In this document: piece after piece, positions 31,020 to 31,165 of the stretch
How the letters are laid out: each line of letters starts with the position of its first letter
Position numbering within the stretch: position 1 is the first letter of the stretch
NCBI GenBank assembly: GCA_002344795.1
Contig: DDUM01000068.1
Span: forward strand, 106,232-137,396
From: Flammeovirgaceae bacterium UBA2338
Lineage (GTDB): Bacteria > Bacteroidota > Bacteroidia > Cytophagales > Cyclobacteriaceae
Direction of reading: 5' to 3'
Length of the DNA stretch: 31,165 nucleotides
The notes under the pieces: model-generated
Told to the model about the DNA's origin: nothing
The model's database searches: none
What the model saw: only the letters and a program-made list of their open reading frames with translations
Position numbers and translations under genes: made by a program

Positions 31020-31165
31020 ATGAAAAAATCAATCTTTTATCACGCAGGATGCCCTGTATGCCTCAGTGCCGAGCACGACATCATTGAGCTGGTAGGTACC
31101 CAAAACGTAGAAATCGTCCACTTTGGTGAAGACAAATCACGCATCGCAGAAGCAGAAAAAGCAGG
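31020..31165 (+). CDS. Thioredoxin/glutaredoxin-like protein, N-terminal part
   Basis: About 48 residues before the window ends. MKKSIFYHAGCPVCLSAE shows a first beta strand and CxxC active site (Cys11, Cys14), followed by a helix and a second strand (VEIVHFGED), as in small cytoplasmic thioredoxin-like proteins. No signal peptide. A good promoter lies upstream. Confidence 0.8.
   Translation, partial: MKKSIFYHAGCPVCLSAEHDIIELVGTQNVEIVHFGEDKSRIAEAEKA

Overview
The window looks like chromosomal DNA of a Bacteroidota bacterium, most likely Cytophagales-like. The evidence is protein content (DUF3570, DUF4266, a fungal-type IlvC, a PagL-like envelope protein), near absence of Shine-Dalgarno sequences, and a clear TAnnTTTG-type promoter at 30958-30988. 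No rRNA, tRNA, CRISPR array or intact insertion sequence was found.

Layout. 1-2493 (minus): 5' part of a second-type dnaE with a degenerate PHP domain, and dinB (Pol IV), a mutagenic-repair pair. 2605-3228 (plus): DUF433/DUF5615 toxin-antitoxin pair. 3346-10584 (plus): ilvE-ilvD-ilvB-ilvN-ilvC-ilvA behind a leader-peptide attenuator. 10721-14494 (minus): TPR sensor kinase, NarL-type regulator and an unrecognised secreted protein, sitting between the ilv and leu operons. 14595-19150 (plus): leuC-leuD-leuB-leuA, also behind a leader ORF and terminator. 19240-21413 (minus): secreted M20D amidohydrolase and a thioesterase. 21496-22417 (plus): frameshifted epimerase. 22418-25209 (minus): tightly coupled thioredoxin-like/ApbE/DUF4266/DUF3570 operon. 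25255-28320: AlkA, a PagL-like protein, an Oxygenase-NA 2OG-Fe(II) enzyme and an Ada-like zinc-domain protein. 28459-31165 (plus): secreted M20 peptidase, a small secreted protein, a decayed M20 tail, and the start of a CPVC thioredoxin-like gene.

How the genes work together. The two biosynthetic operons encode the full route from threonine and pyruvate to isoleucine, valine and leucine. Both leaders encode 34 codons ending in Val/Leu/Ile-rich runs, both are followed by a CCGCCCCG/CGGGGCGG-type terminator, and both share the 14-base box AACTAACGATTGTT just before the first gene, so they look like duplicated attenuators. In the ilv leader the last codons can pair with the terminator's left arm, giving an explicit antiterminator. 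LeuA lacks the C-terminal regulatory domain and IlvN is a short single-ACT protein, so transcriptional attenuation may carry much of the control.

Other points of interest are the DUF4266/DUF3570/ApbE/thioredoxin operon, a candidate undescribed envelope redox or flavin-linked system; the alkylation-repair neighbourhood; and several families of intergenic palindromic repeats, two of which supply the last codons of the gene they follow.
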